A stretch of 64,000 nt of DNA, from assembly GCA_030562195.1 (NCBI GenBank), contig CM060203.1:7702208-7766207 (forward strand). The letters are read 5' to 3'. Below, piece after piece: positions 1 through 12,863 of the stretch. Below the pieces are notes generated by a model, which worked only from the letters and a program-made list of their open reading frames with translations, was not told where the DNA came from and did no database searches. The position numbers and the translations under genes are program-made. Within the stretch, counting starts at the first letter, position 1. The number at the start of each line of letters is the position of its first letter. The DNA is from Nipponacmea schrenckii. Its lineage: Eukaryota; Mollusca; Gastropoda; Lottiidae.

Positions 1-477
1 ACACTTTGTACTTATACCTTGACTGCAATAGTTACCTTTCTTGTATCATGGAAATTTATATACAGCCATTTGATTGGATTGTACACTTACGAATATACAG
101 TCAAGGGTATTGACAGAAAGACTGAACACAAAGTAGTAGCTTTTGCAGTCAAGTACCATGCTTTTCACAGCTGGGCAACAACTTGAATCACTATCTTTCA
201 AGGTGACATAGGAAATTATAATCAGTATATTATTCCCAGTCATAATGGAGTGAAACAATATTATATACAGAATAATGTAAGCTCACTTTCTTTGAAACAT
301 AAACAGTTTTAGGAAATTCATTGAAGGTTGTTTTCTCCAACTTACATGAATAAAATTTGATATCTTTATAATTTAATAACTAATTCATTTTGATTGATGG
401 ATTTCGGTATTTTTCTTATAATAAATGAAAATATGATGAAATCCATCACCCTGGTCACTATTTACAAAGTGGTGTTG
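1..477. other. Non-coding, no gene seen
   Basis: AT-rich sequence with only short chance open frames and no exon-like segment with conserved protein similarity. I see nothing functional here apart from the inverted-repeat element that begins at 478. Confidence 0.6.
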
Positions 478-633
478 CAACAATATTTTCGTTATTGGGA
501 TAACATGTCATGGCGATTAGGTGCCTGACTCTGAGATCGCTGGTTCGAAACCCGTTCGGGTCTCAGCCAATTTTCAGCACTAGAATCTGTGCTTTACCAA
601 GAAAGTGTTATCCCAATAACGAAAATATTGTTG
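478..633. mobile_element. 156-bp inverted-repeat element with internal tRNA-like Pol III boxes
   Basis: The ends, 478-505 and 606-633, are perfect 28-bp inverted repeats of each other. The interior is unlike the AT-rich flanks: it carries an A-box-like TGGCGATTAGG at 511-521 and a B-box-like GGTTCGAAACC at 542-552, about 31 bp apart, which is the arrangement of a tRNA-type RNA polymerase III promoter. It is either a MITE that captured a tRNA-derived SINE head or a SINE whose tail folds back on its start. I see no clear target-site duplication. It has no coding capacity. Confidence 0.7.
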
Positions 634-1433
634 GCTGCTATAGGGATTACTATTATGTGACCTCTGCATCATAGTTTGTTAAATAAAACTTTAAGTTGAG
701 TTAAATACTTTAGACTAAAACTAAAATTCATTTATTCAGATTTGTAGAAATTGATCTCTACACCTTGTAAATCTATATATACTCCCACTTTAACAACCCT
801 TCGTTTCATTTCATGACCAATTGCCTTCCATTATCAATTGCCTATCAATGAAAATTTAAAGGAAAATGGTATAAAACTTTTAACTAGTATAAATGTTATT
901 TATTACATTATAATTCAGATCAAAAATTCTAGTGATGCAGAAAATTGCCACTAAAAATATCATTGATTTCAGTTATCGAAACGCAGATATTTTTTTTTGT
1001 CGTACTAATAACTGATCAAATGGATGCTTTGCAATCAGAAGTTTTTTTAACAACTGCAGAATTCTTTATTATTATTTAATAATGCATTATAGCATTAAAA
1101 TAACTTTTTCTTCCTATCGAAATCAGTAATATTTGTTTTTAATATAAAAATTCAAGGAGATGTTGTTTCCATAAATAGTTTAAATAAGAAGATTATATAT
1201 TTATAACTATAATAATAATATATATTTTTACAGTTCTTAACAACAACAAAAATGAAAATTATAAATATTCTATTGTGTTGTCAAATAATAGACAAGCCTA
1301 ATTTCATTTCATTTTTGTTATCAATTATTCTCTATCAATCTCTTATTCATATAAAAAGACTTTAATTAAAAATGTTATGTGGGAGTAAAAGACATAATAT
1401 TCATTTTGTAAGAATTTTTATTTGGCTACTGAT
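634..1433. other. Non-coding AT-rich spacer
   Basis: No conserved coding segment, RNA gene or recognisable element seen. The stretch leads directly into the 31-33 bp minisatellite. Confidence 0.5.
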
Positions 1434-3165
1434 TTCAGATCTATGAGATACAGTAAACATTGTGGTCAGATCTATGAGATACCGTAAACATTGTGGTCAG
1501 ATATGAGATACTATAAACATTGTGGTCAGATCTATATGAGATACTGTAAACATTGTGGTCAGATCTATATGAGATACTGTAAACATTGTGGTCAGATATG
1601 AGATACTATAAACATTGTGATCTATGAGATACTGTAAACATTGTGGTCAGATCTATATGAGATACTGTAAACATTGTGGTCAGATCTATGAGACACTGTA
1701 AACATTGTGGTCAGATATGAGATACTATAAACATTGTGATCTATGAGATACTGTAAACATTGTGGTCAGATCTATATGAGATACTGTAAACATTGTGGTC
1801 AAATCTATATGAGATACTGTAAACATTGTGGTCAGATCTATATGAGATACTGTAAACATTGTGGTCAGATCTATATGAGATACTGTAAACATTGTGGTCA
1901 GATCTATATGAGATACTGTAAACATTGTGGTCAGATCTATATGAGATACTGTAAACATTGTGGTCAGATCTATGAGATACTATAAACATTGTGGTCAGAT
2001 CTATGAGATACTGTAAACATTGTGGTCAGATCTATGAGATACTGTAAACATTGTGGTCAGATCTATATGAGATACTGTAAACATTGTGGTCAGATCTATA
2101 TGAGATACTATAAACATTGTGGTCAGATCTATATGAGATACTGTAAACATTGTGGTCAGATCTATGAGAGATACTTAAACATTGTGGTCAGATCTATGAG
2201 ATACTATAAACATTGTGGTCAGATCTATATGAGATACTGTAAACATTGTGGTCAGATCTATGAGATACTATAAACATTGTGGTCAGATCTATATGAGATA
2301 CTGTAAACATTGTGGTCAGATCTATGAAATACGAGATACTATAAACATTGTGGTCAGATCTATATGAGATACTGTAAACATTGTGGTCAGATCTATATGA
2401 GATACTGTAAACATTGTGGTCAGATCTATATGAGATACTATAAACATTGTGGTCAGATCTATGAAGATACTATAAACATTGTGGTCAGATCTATATGATA
2501 GTATAAACATTGTGGTCAGATCTATATGATACTTAAACATTGTGGTCAGATCTATATGAATACTATAAACATTGTGGTCAGATCATAATAGATACTATAA
2601 ACATTGTGGTCAGATCTATGAGATACTTAAACATTGTGGTCAGTCTATGTCAGATACTATAAACATTGTGGTCAGATCTATAGAGATACTTAAACTTGTG
2701 GTCAGTCTATAGAGATACTATAAACATTGTGGTCAGATCTATATGATACTATAAACATTGTGGTCAGTTCTATGAGATACTATAAACATTGTGGTCAGAT
2801 CTATGAGATACTATAAACATTGTGGTCAGATCTATGAGATACTGTAAACATTGTGGTCAGTTCTATGAGATACTATAAACATTGTGGTCAGTTCTATGAG
2901 ATACTATAAACATTGTGGTCAGTTCTATATGAGTAATATAAACATTGTGGTCAGTTCTATGAGATACTGTAAACATTGTGGTCAGTTCTATGAGATATCT
3001 ATAAACATTGTGGTCAGTTCTATTGAGTACTATAAACATTGTGGTCAATCTATAGATAGTATAAACATTGTGGTCAGTTCTATGAAATACTATAAACATT
3101 GTGGTCAGATCTATATGATAGTATAAACATTGTGGTCAGATCTATGTGATAGTATAAACATTGTG
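1434..3165. repeat. Minisatellite, 31-33 bp unit, about 55 copies
   Basis: Head-to-tail copies of a unit that reads roughly GATCTATATGAGATACTGTA followed by AACATTGTGGTCA. Some units lack the central AT and are 31 bp. Copies are nearly identical in the middle (1740-2010) and diverge towards the right, where GATCTATATG becomes TTCTATG (from about 2760). This gradient suggests recent expansion in the centre. Open frames running through the array (a repeated MRYCKHCGQIY peptide) are by-products of the period and not genes. Confidence 0.95.
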
Positions 3166-3370
3166 GTCAGTTCTATATGAGATAATGTAAATAATATGTC
3201 AGTTCTATATGAGATAATGTAAATAATATGTCAGTTCTATATGAGATAATGTAAATAATATGTCAGTTCTTTTTGAGATAATGTAAATAATATATCAGTT
3301 TTATATGAGATAATGTAAATAATATGTCCGTTCTATATGAGATAATGTAAACAATATGTCAGTTCTATTT
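3166..3370. repeat. Diverged subfamily of the same minisatellite
   Basis: About six copies of a related unit in which the conserved AACATTGTGG core is replaced by AATAATATG. The block is homogeneous and abuts the main array, so a variant unit was amplified separately at the array edge. Confidence 0.85.
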
Positions 3371-4195
3371 GTGATACTATATGAGACAAAGTAAGATATT
3401 CTGTAAACATTGAAATGGTCTGTAGAAACTTCAAAAATGTCTGATAAGCCTTATTTCTGTCTGTTATATATCCAACTTCTAAGAAAAATTATTTAAAAAT
3501 TTTATTTGCATTTTAATATTTCTGGCTCACCTTTTTTAAATGGGATCAGAAGTGTAGTCTTTGTATGTGTATTGTGAACACTTATAGCTTCCACTTGCAC
3601 CATCCAAATGTCAGATTTCAATTTTGTGCTTTTTAATATATATCAGGGATACTTTGCTTTTGTTTGCACTATTTTAATATCTGACATTATTTGTTACCAT
3701 AACAACTATAAACAGAAGAACAAGAAGAAAAGCCCTATTGAATTTTCTTAAATGCTAGAACAAATTCAAAAGTTGACCGTACATAGATCTGATGTCAGTA
3801 ATACAAAGATATTTCATGACAATAGCACATATTTATGACTAAAGACACTACAGTAAGGGCCCTATTCACAATATCTAAAAAGGGATAGTCTAGAATCATA
3901 AATAAGATAAAACCTGAAAATTCATAGACCACCATTTAACAAGGAATTAACAAATATATAATTGCTGTGATTTTCAAAATTCTATTTTAGCTACTAAAGA
4001 CAAATTAAACCCATTAAACACATATAATTTCAGTATTTGTTGCCAATTTAAAAACTTATGTAGTATACCAACAGTAGTAATAGTATGAATACTGTTTCTT
4101 AAATATATAGTGAGAATAAAACTTGGTTCATATGATATCAGCTATTTGTACTCATCCTTATCAGATTAGTTATAACTGAATCTGAATTTTATTTT
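3371..4195. other. Non-coding spacer between two minisatellites
   Basis: No coding or RNA feature recognised. Confidence 0.5.
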
Positions 4196-4910
4196 CATAG
4201 CTTTGAGGGGAATAAATTTGACCTTCAAAATTGTATGGGACATTAATTGTACCCACATAGTTCTGTGGGACATTACTTGGAGATTCATGGCTCTGTAGGG
4301 CATTAGTTTGATAGCCTAGCTCTGTATGATATTAGTTTGACCTTTGTACATTTGTAAGGCATTTGTTTGACTTTCATAGATCTGTCGGTCATTAGTTTGA
4401 CCTTCATAAGTTCTGTATAATATTAGTTTGACCATTGTAGATCTGTAGGGCATTTGTTTGACTTTTATAGATCTGGCAGGCATTAGTTTGACCTTCATAG
4501 CTCTGTGTGGCATTAGTTTGACCTTAATAAAAATTCATAGATCTGTGGGATATTAGTTTGACCTTTGCAGCTCTGCTGCTCAATAGTTTAACATTGATGC
4601 TCTATGGAGCATTAGTCTGACCAACATAGGACTACTGGGCAAAAGTTTTACCTTCCTAGCTCTGGCAAGCTATCTTCTTATTTGTTTCTTGACACACAAG
4701 ATTACCAAAATGTATGAAAGACTGCAAGCTTTATCTGCTATGCAATAATTTGACTTTCGTAGCTCTATGGGTATAAGTTTGTCCTTCATAACTCTATGGA
4801 GCATTAGTCCTTCATAGGTCTGTGGGACGGTCATAATGCTATGGATATTAGTTTGACCTCCATAACTCATTAGTTTGACCTTTATAGCTCTGTTGGGCAT
4901 TATCAGACTT
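4196..4910. repeat. Old, degenerate tandem repeat, unit about 30-40 bp
   Basis: Imperfect copies built around GCATTAGTTTGACCTTCATA followed by GCTCTGTGG. Unit lengths vary and many copies carry indels, so the array is old compared with the one at 1434-3165. No coding meaning. Confidence 0.85.
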
Positions 4911-6784
4911 CTACACATCTAGTACAATAACAAATAAACCTCCTCACTGTCTCACATCTCTATCAGAATAAATAAATACTCTATATCACTAAAGCAATTC
5001 TTTAAATTTTGTTTTAATATGTCTCGAAAAGTTGTCTTTGCCGGTTTCAATAGTCTATAGAGTACGGTATAAAAGGTAGAAAGTCATTTTATTTCTTGAA
5101 TTATATATAAGAAAAAAAATATACACAATGTATTAGTATTATTAGGTACAAAAAGGTGAACTTACCTACTGACACTTGTATTTATACCAGTCAATTAATA
5201 ATTTATATATTGTTACTGTAGATCATAACGTCTTGTATCTGAACATATACTAATTTTTCTTCTGTGTATCATTTACTAAATATAGGTTACCAAACATTCT
5301 CTATATTGTGGCGTGACGGCAACAACAATAGTCAAAAGGCTGTCAGCTGTCCATTTATATTATTACATTGAAATTTATGCCAAATAAATACCAAATATCA
5401 TAGAAATTGGAAAAAATGGTGGCCTACACTAAAAAAAAAAATGTTTACAAATACTTATTAGCCAAATGTAACAATAATTTCCTCAAATTGGTTGAGTCTC
5501 CTGTCCCTGATGAAACAATCGACCACTGACAGTTAGTAGAAGGCAGAATATATCGATTATTCACCGTGGTGTCTCTAATTCAATGATGCAACTCAAATAC
5601 ATCAAATCGAATATAAATGTAGAAACCTACTGAATTCAATAAATTTGCTTAGAGTACCAGATGAAGTTTTAAATTGGTATCAAATTTATAATAAATTTAT
5701 TACTTTGATAAAAGAGGGCTTTGGACAAATAAAGTAATTACCCTCATACCATCTCCACTATTGCATATACTCTAAGGAAGACAACAATAAAAATACCACT
5801 GTGGTCTGTAACATACATCACAGGCTTCAGAAGTGGCAATTTACATATCATAGTAGCTTTCTCGGATTGAACGAAGTGTCTCTGTGTCCATTATTATAAT
5901 AAAACTAGTATCAAATAATAATATTTGAAAATATAACTATAACAAATGTGAATTTCAAAATTATCAGCGGATTTAAGGTTTTTGATTATTGTCAGTAAGA
6001 GTGCTAAAATAAAGTATATAACAAATAACAAAATAAAACCCAATACTGGTAACATTGAAGCGTTTTGATTGGTCAATATCGAACCTCGGGCATTCGAATA
6101 GATGTCCAACAACATTTATGGATTTATAGTCTTAAACTTTGGATCTTTTCAGACCCGATCAGCATTTAGTGTAAAAGAATATATATAATCACTCGGTGTC
6201 AAACCATTACTTTCAAATTCATATCACAAAATCATTTAAATTTCTATTATATTTAGATCCAAAGAAGATACTCATAGAATCAAGTTGGTTCAAAAATCAC
6301 AGGCATTCGTTAAAGCCAATGCGGACATGTTCAGTATATTGAATGAAGCTCAGGTGTTAAAATCCGGAAAGACCGCAAAGCAAAACAATAACACAGGCAT
6401 GAAGGCATGAGGTTTACTGTTTTATTAATTTTAATGCATTATATTTCGCTGCTTATACCTAATATTGCAAATATACTCACATATAAGCATGTTTCCTTTA
6501 AACATATATTGGCGTCGAGCTTGATTTATGGTTTTGTAAAGAGATCTAACACTTATTTTGCTGCCCCACTTGTTTACCAACTTTATGTGCTCTCAACACG
6601 ATGATTTAAGAATTTTAAGTTCAAATAGATCTTATATCACATTGTCAATGAGCTAAGATCAGGAAATCAAGGAGAAAAACGGAGATTAAGACTTCAAACC
6701 AAATAAAGATAGAAGCCTATTTCAATTTTTTTATTATTTGTTTTTTGGGATAGCCCATTTATAATGTCTTATTTCATTTTACAG
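4911..6784. other. Region upstream of TRRAP; presumed promoter and 5' non-coding sequence
   Basis: No conserved coding exon recognised. Weak promoter-like signals are present: an inverted CCAAT box (ATTGGTCAAT) near 6068 and an ETS-type core (CCGGAAAG) near 6364. A TATA-like TATAAAAG near 5070 has no gene attached. The short frames at 5894-6115 (-) and 6407-6604 (+) show no family similarity that I recognise. The transcription start cannot be fixed from sequence alone. Confidence 0.4.
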
Positions 6785-6814
6785 TATTTGATATTGCAGT
6801 AGGACTCTAGTAAA
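6785..6814 (+). other. TRRAP: TRRAP 5' untranslated part of the first coding exon
   Basis: A TTTTACAG acceptor ends at 6784 and an alternative CAG ends at 6799, so the start codon lies in an internal exon and at least one upstream non-coding exon should exist. TAG at 6808-6810 precedes the ATG at 6815 but is not in its frame. The next codons (GSPLSPHDAA) are not conserved, while the segment following them, ending in the first donor at 6909, matches the family. This supports the chosen start. Confidence 0.6.
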
Positions 6815-9800
6815 ATGGGTTCACCATTGAGTCCACATGATGCAGCTGCCCAGTTAACAACATTTAAGTCATATGTATCATTGATAGCAGATGAATCTAC
6901 CCCAGGCAGTAAGTGTTTTGTTCCTTTAATTGAAGGGAAATGTTGTCACTTGCTTGACCAATGTGTTAGACTTATTTCTTAAGACCCTGTGATATATAGA
7001 AATAGAAGCTCAAGTTTGAGGTATTTTTTTATTGGTAATCCTGTTTTTTTTTGAATGACTTTCATCCCCTGAAAATAACTAATCTATTGGAGTAGATGTG
7101 TGTTCTCTTCACATTTAATAACCTAGCTCTTGAGATTATTGATTGATATTTGTACTGTAATTTTAATAATTGGGAATTTTTTTTTCAGTTGCTGAAAAGA
7201 AACTGAAAGCAGCACAGGAATTAAGTGAAAACTTTGAGGTAAGTAAAACGTAATTTCTTGTTAAATGCAGACATAGCCTTTAAATAATTTTGATATTATC
7301 TATAATGACAGTATTTAAGATATGAGTTTGTTAATGGAATTTGTCTTTTGATTATGATATCTTATATGTTTTTTGGTGTAGATATCTTAAATGATTGGAA
7401 TTTTTGCCTCTGTGCATGTGTTTGTTTGATAGAGACTTCTTCTATTTGCACCATTCCAATTTCCCCAACATCTTCATGACAAACTGGTTGTGTTTGACAG
7501 CCTGAAAGTTTTTGAAATGTCTGCTTTGATTAAATGAATATTTGTATTTGCAGACTTGAGATCACAATATCTAATTCTGAATGTTTGACTTTTATTATTT
7601 ATAATATTAGACAGTAGTATCATCACAACAATATCCACAGTTCCTAGCAGAAGCTATACAAGTTTTTGTAAGAATATTAAAAGATGGAGAACCATTATTT
7701 ATTGCTGAACAACCCATGCAGGTTTGAGACCAATACATTTATTTCTGTTTTATTCACACTCACACTGTATTATCAGCAGGCGTACCAGTGAACATCTCAA
7801 GGCTAATCCATGACTGTCATTTATAAAACCCTTTTTTCTGTGTTTGAAAATGTTCAGGAAGTACCCTTGAAGTTTAAACAAGTGGCAGTCCATTGAAATA
7901 TCAATCCTAACTGTTCATTTGTACTCCAATTTCCAGGAGGATTGCGTGCCTCTGAAAAAATTTGTGTATAGGCTTTACCAACTCATTTTATAAAACATAT
8001 TAACTGTGTCACTATAACATAAAAACCATTGTATTTTTCAGCAATTACGAAAGTTATTACTAGAAATTATACACCGTATACCATGTAATGATCATTTAAA
8101 GAAATTTGTTCAAACAATATTATCTTTAATGTTTAAATTACTCAAGGTAGATTGGATACTTTTATTTTCTTTCATAAGCGGTTATGACTTTATAATTTCA
8201 ATGCTTACATGATTATTTGATTGAGGTCAGATTTGATTGAATTTAATTATTTATTCATTGACCTTGCTTAAAGGCTTGACATATGATGAAATAGAACTCA
8301 TTTGATAAATACTGACTAAACTATTGTCAAATACTGATATTGGTTATAAACCAAGCTACATTTATGAAATAATAATAAATAAAATAAATGAAATAATTTT
8401 TATGTTATGATTATCCAGGTAGAAAATGAAGATAATGTTTTAGTTTGTATAAGAATTATATTAGAGCTACACAAACAGTATAGACCACATATTAATGATG
8501 AAGTGAGTATTATTTTTATAACTTCTTTTATATTGTTTAAGTAAGTTTTATAATTTATCCTTCATCGTGCATCATTCTTATATCTTTCAAACATTACTTA
8601 CCATGGAAATTTTATAGAGATATTTTTACCAATCACTAATCACATAGAATTCCAAGTAAGTACTTTTGGTTTATGATTTAGTTAAAAGAAGACTGGCAAT
8701 GGAATAAAGTGTGCAATAAGGAGAAATCAGCCTAGCTTAGCAGTAGTAGCAAACTTTCGAGAGACACTTACACAATAGCCAATATTGCTTTGTCTGTACA
8801 GCTTGACACTCTTTCCATATCTGGTCATCCAACCTGCATTAATAACAGAAAACAGCAGGTGGCTTATGAAAAGTTTATATTTTTTAGATTCAAGATTTCA
8901 TGCAGTTTGTGAAAGGAATCTATAATAGTTTACCCTCACATCTACCCAAGATATTTGAACCTCGAGCAACAACTAAAGTTAAAGATGTTTCAGAAATTAA
9001 CATTGATATTTGGTTACAAGAAATCTATACTACAACCAATGTACAAACGGATAAAAAGAATGCAGATAATGCAGCTATATCAGTGAGGAATAGTTATTTT
9101 TCAATCTTTGAGCTCAAATCTTTTGCTCCAATAACCAAAACAACTTTATCTCTGAGCATTTTAATTAACATGGTTTAACCTGATATATATTTAAGATAAT
9201 AAATACTACAGTCAAATAGTCACATGGCCATTTTCATGTTTTGTTCTGTAAAAATGAACACACACGATAATAATGTTTGTATTGGTTTCATATATTAAAT
9301 GAAGCTATTTGACTAAAGGGAACCATTGTTGTATCTGTTAAGATAAGATGGCATGGTCTTTTTATCATAATATAATATGTTTATGTTTTTATTTTTAGTA
9401 CAATATCATACCAAGAGGGATGCAATCTCTAAAAGTTTTAGCTGAATTACCAATTATTGTTGTTTTGATGTATCAACTTTATAAAACTAATGTTCACCCT
9501 GACATGGCTGAATTTATACCATTGGTCATGAACACCATTACTTTACAACCATTACCTGCTCAAAGGTAAGCCAATTTATAGCATTGGTTATAAATACCAT
9601 TACATAACAAGCATTACCTGCACAATGGTAAGCCAATTTATACCATTGGTTATAAATACCATTACTAATTTGTCATGCTTGATGCTTTTGTATAAATATT
9701 TCATTTATATTTGAATTTTAGAGCTAGTCCAGCCTTTAATAAAGAAATATTTGTAGATTTTATAGCAGCTCAGATTAAGACCCTGTCATTTCTGGCCTAC

Positions 9801-12800
9801 ATCATCAAATTCTTCCAGGTAAGTTGCATCTATGAGAGTATATTCCCCCATCTTAAGCTTAAATTATTCTCTTTAAAGTTGCAATTTCCAATTTTCTGGA
9901 GCAGAAAATCATTACTCTTCCCTCATTCTGTTTGAGGATGAGCTGTAGCTGAGTCATTAAGAGCATTGTAATCTCAGTCAGTATCTTCCCTCATTATCAC
10001 AGTAGACCCATCTGTGAATGGGTACAGATAATCCAGGCAAGACCAATGCCAAGATATTTTGCCAGGGACTTAAGATAAATAGAAGTTGTTATCTACATTA
10101 AAAATAGTTGTTTCTGTCTTTCTGTATCGATTGCACAATATTTATGTGTTTTTTAGAGTCAAGTTAACAATCATGCCCAACAAATGGTACAAGGTCTATT
10201 AGGTTTACTGTCATTGTGTCCTCCTGAGGTAGCACACCATAGAAAGGAACTACTAATAGCAGCTAAACATATATTATCTACTGATCTGAGAAACAGTAAG
10301 TATATTGTAAATCAAGGGCAGTAACTCAACATAATACAGTTTCTTTAATATTTTATAGAAGGGAAATAAGGGTTGTAAAAACTTAGATTAATTTTTCTGA
10401 ATAAGAATTAAAATGTTTTTATTTGAGCAGTTTTGGTAGAGATATAAGCCTCAGATTTGTATACCAGGTTTTTATGCTATATGTTTTGGTTGTATTTAGT
10501 AATATGATTTTTATTATAGAATTTGTACCATGTATTGACAAGTTATTTGATGAAACTATACTAATTGGTACTGGATGGACAACACATGACTCATTACGGT
10601 AAACATTTACTTTTTCTAACAAAAACATAGCACAATTATGACTTTTATCAAAAATAACAAAAAAATTCTCCTTAACATATACCTTTTAGTAATGACCTCT
10701 AATTTCTAATTTTTGTCTAGTATAATACTAAATGATGCAAAACTCAATTAAAATCAAATGGCATATGTTATGTTAATAATCATGTTTATTATTTATGGCT
10801 ACAACAGATATCTGATTGGAATTGATGCAATTGGAATCTAGTATAAACGCTTCTAAAACACATACTCTCTTGGACTCCCTTTAACAGCAACTAAATTAAG
10901 ATTATATGATGCTAATTGAAATAAGATATTTTTTTTCAGACCACTAGCCTACAGTACATTAGCTGATTTAGTTCACCATGTTCGTACAGCGTTACCACTG
11001 AGTGATCTATCACTAGCTGTAAATTTATTCTCGAAGAATGTACATGATGAATCACTACCTAGTAGTATACAGACGATGTCCTGTAAACTATTATTAAATC
11101 TAGTAGAATGTATTCGACAGAAAAGTGAAAATGAAAAGGGTGATGTAAGTATTTAGTTTCTTTATATTTAACTGTAAATTGGTAATATTTCATTGTAAGT
11201 TGGTAATATGTAAAGTGGTAATATTTCATTGTAAATTGGTAATATTTCATTGTAAATTGGTAATATTTCATTGTAAATTGGTAATATTTCATTGTAAATT
11301 GGTAATATTAAATTGGTAATATGTAAATTGGTAATATTTCATTGTAAATTGGTAATATTTCATTGTAAATTGGTAATATTTCATTGTAAATTGGTAATAT
11401 TTCATTGTAAATTGGTAATATTTTATTGTAAATTGGTAATATTTCATTGTAAATTGGTAATATTTTATTGTAAATTGGTAATATGCAAATTGGTAATATT
11501 TTATTGTAAATTGGTAATATGTAAATTGGTAATATTTCATTGTAAGTTGGTAATATGTAAATTGGTAATATTTCATTGTAAATTGGTAATATGTAAATTG
11601 GTAATATTTCATTGTAAATTGGTAATATGTAAATTGGTAATATTTCATTGTAAATTGGTAATATGTCAATTGGTAATAGTTCATTGTAAATTGGTAGTAT
11701 TTATGTTATTTGTCAATATATCATTGTAAATTGTCCATATTTCATTGTAAATGGTCAATATTTCATTGTAAATTGTCCATATTTCATTGTAAATGGTCAA
11801 TATTTCATTGAAATTGTCAATTTCCATTGTAAATTGTCCATATTTTACTGTTAGTTATTATTTTATACATATATTTACAATGTATTACAGGGAAGACAGT
11901 TGTTAATGAGAATGTTAGAAGTGTTTGTATTAAAATTTAAGACAATTGCTAAAACCCAACTACCTTTGATATTACAAAAATGGTAAGTAAAGATCAAGGT
12001 AGTTTTAAAATAAATTAGATAAGTCCAGTAAGTTGTAAAACATTAATATACAAAGACAAACATACAAATACAAACATTTATACAGAGTGTACAAACAATA
12101 CACATAGATATACAATACTTTAAATTAAATAAAAGAATTCATCAGTTGGTCTTTTATTGAAAATAAATATGCAAAATTCAACAAAAACAATAAATGATTT
12201 TAGAATATCTTGATTATATTTCAGTAAACCACAACAACCGCCTACAACCGAGAGTAAAACAGTAGATGGTGTTAAGAGTCCGGTTGATGTTAAACCATTT
12301 GTAAATACAGATAATAAGGAGGAGAAAATCTTCTCTCCATCACTAATATCTCCAGATATCAAAGATAAAGAGGAAAAGGTATAAATGTCATTTATCTGTT
12401 TATTTTCCATGAGATTATTTTATGCCATTTGAGTTTGACAACTCTGAGGGTTCATATGGTTGGGCATCCCTTTCAGGGGTGTACATGTTCAATAAGGTAT
12501 GATAAAAAATGACTGTTATAATGCTGGCTTTTTCATAGTTCTTTGAGCCTTAAGTCCAAAGAATTTTAATTTGTGCTTTTAGATATATTTTAAAGGGTTA
12601 TAGATAATCTTGGAAAGATCAGTGACAAGAGATTTAGACAAAGACCACCAGGGAAAGATTTCTAAGATGTTAATCTGGTAAAATATGTTTCTCTCTTTCT
12701 AATTTTGTTTTGTTATAATTTCAGACTACTGGAAAGTTGGGTTCTACATCAAGTCAGTATAATGTTTATACTGTGGCTGATTGCAGGAGTTTAGTGAAGA

Positions 12801-12863
12801 CATTAGTTTGTGGTGTTAAAACTATAACATGGGGTGTTTTATCTTGTAAAGCTATAGGAACAG
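6815..12863 (+). CDS. TRRAP: TRRAP exons 1-14: N-terminal HEAT region
   Basis: Exons: 6815-6908, 7189-7238, 7611-7721, 8042-8146, 8419-8502, 8888-9082, 9399-9565, 9722-9818, 10157-10295, 10520-10598, 10940-11144, 11891-11982, 12225-12378, 12725-12863. All junctions keep frame. Recognisable family segments include LKVLAELPIIVVLMYQLYK, DFIAAQIKTLSFLAYIIKF, RPLAYSTLADLVHHVR and SLVKTLVCGVKTITWG. The exon at 12225-12378 codes for a Lys/Pro/Glu-rich linker, in the place where the vertebrate protein has a long Pro/Ala-rich insert. The intron after 11144 is filled by a minisatellite, and the donor of the 9399-9565 exon is duplicated in its intron. Confidence 0.95.

Noticed and set aside
1743..2273. 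Frames coding for repeated MRYCKHCGQIY, which look like CxxC zinc-binding repeats
   Set aside because: Produced by the 33-bp unit of the minisatellite. The frame breaks wherever a 31-bp unit occurs, and the opposite strand is open too.
1434..3370. Possible CRISPR-like array
   Set aside because: Units follow each other directly without unique spacers, and the setting is a eukaryotic genome. It is a minisatellite.
5066..5078. TATA-like TATAAAAGG as a TRRAP promoter
   Set aside because: It lies 1.7 kb from the first coding exon, with no other promoter element or transcript evidence. TATA-like strings are expected in AT-rich DNA.
5894..6115. Small hydrophobic minus-strand frame upstream of TRRAP
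   Set aside because: AT-rich DNA readily encodes Ile/Leu/Phe-rich peptides. No signal, splice context or family similarity supports a gene.
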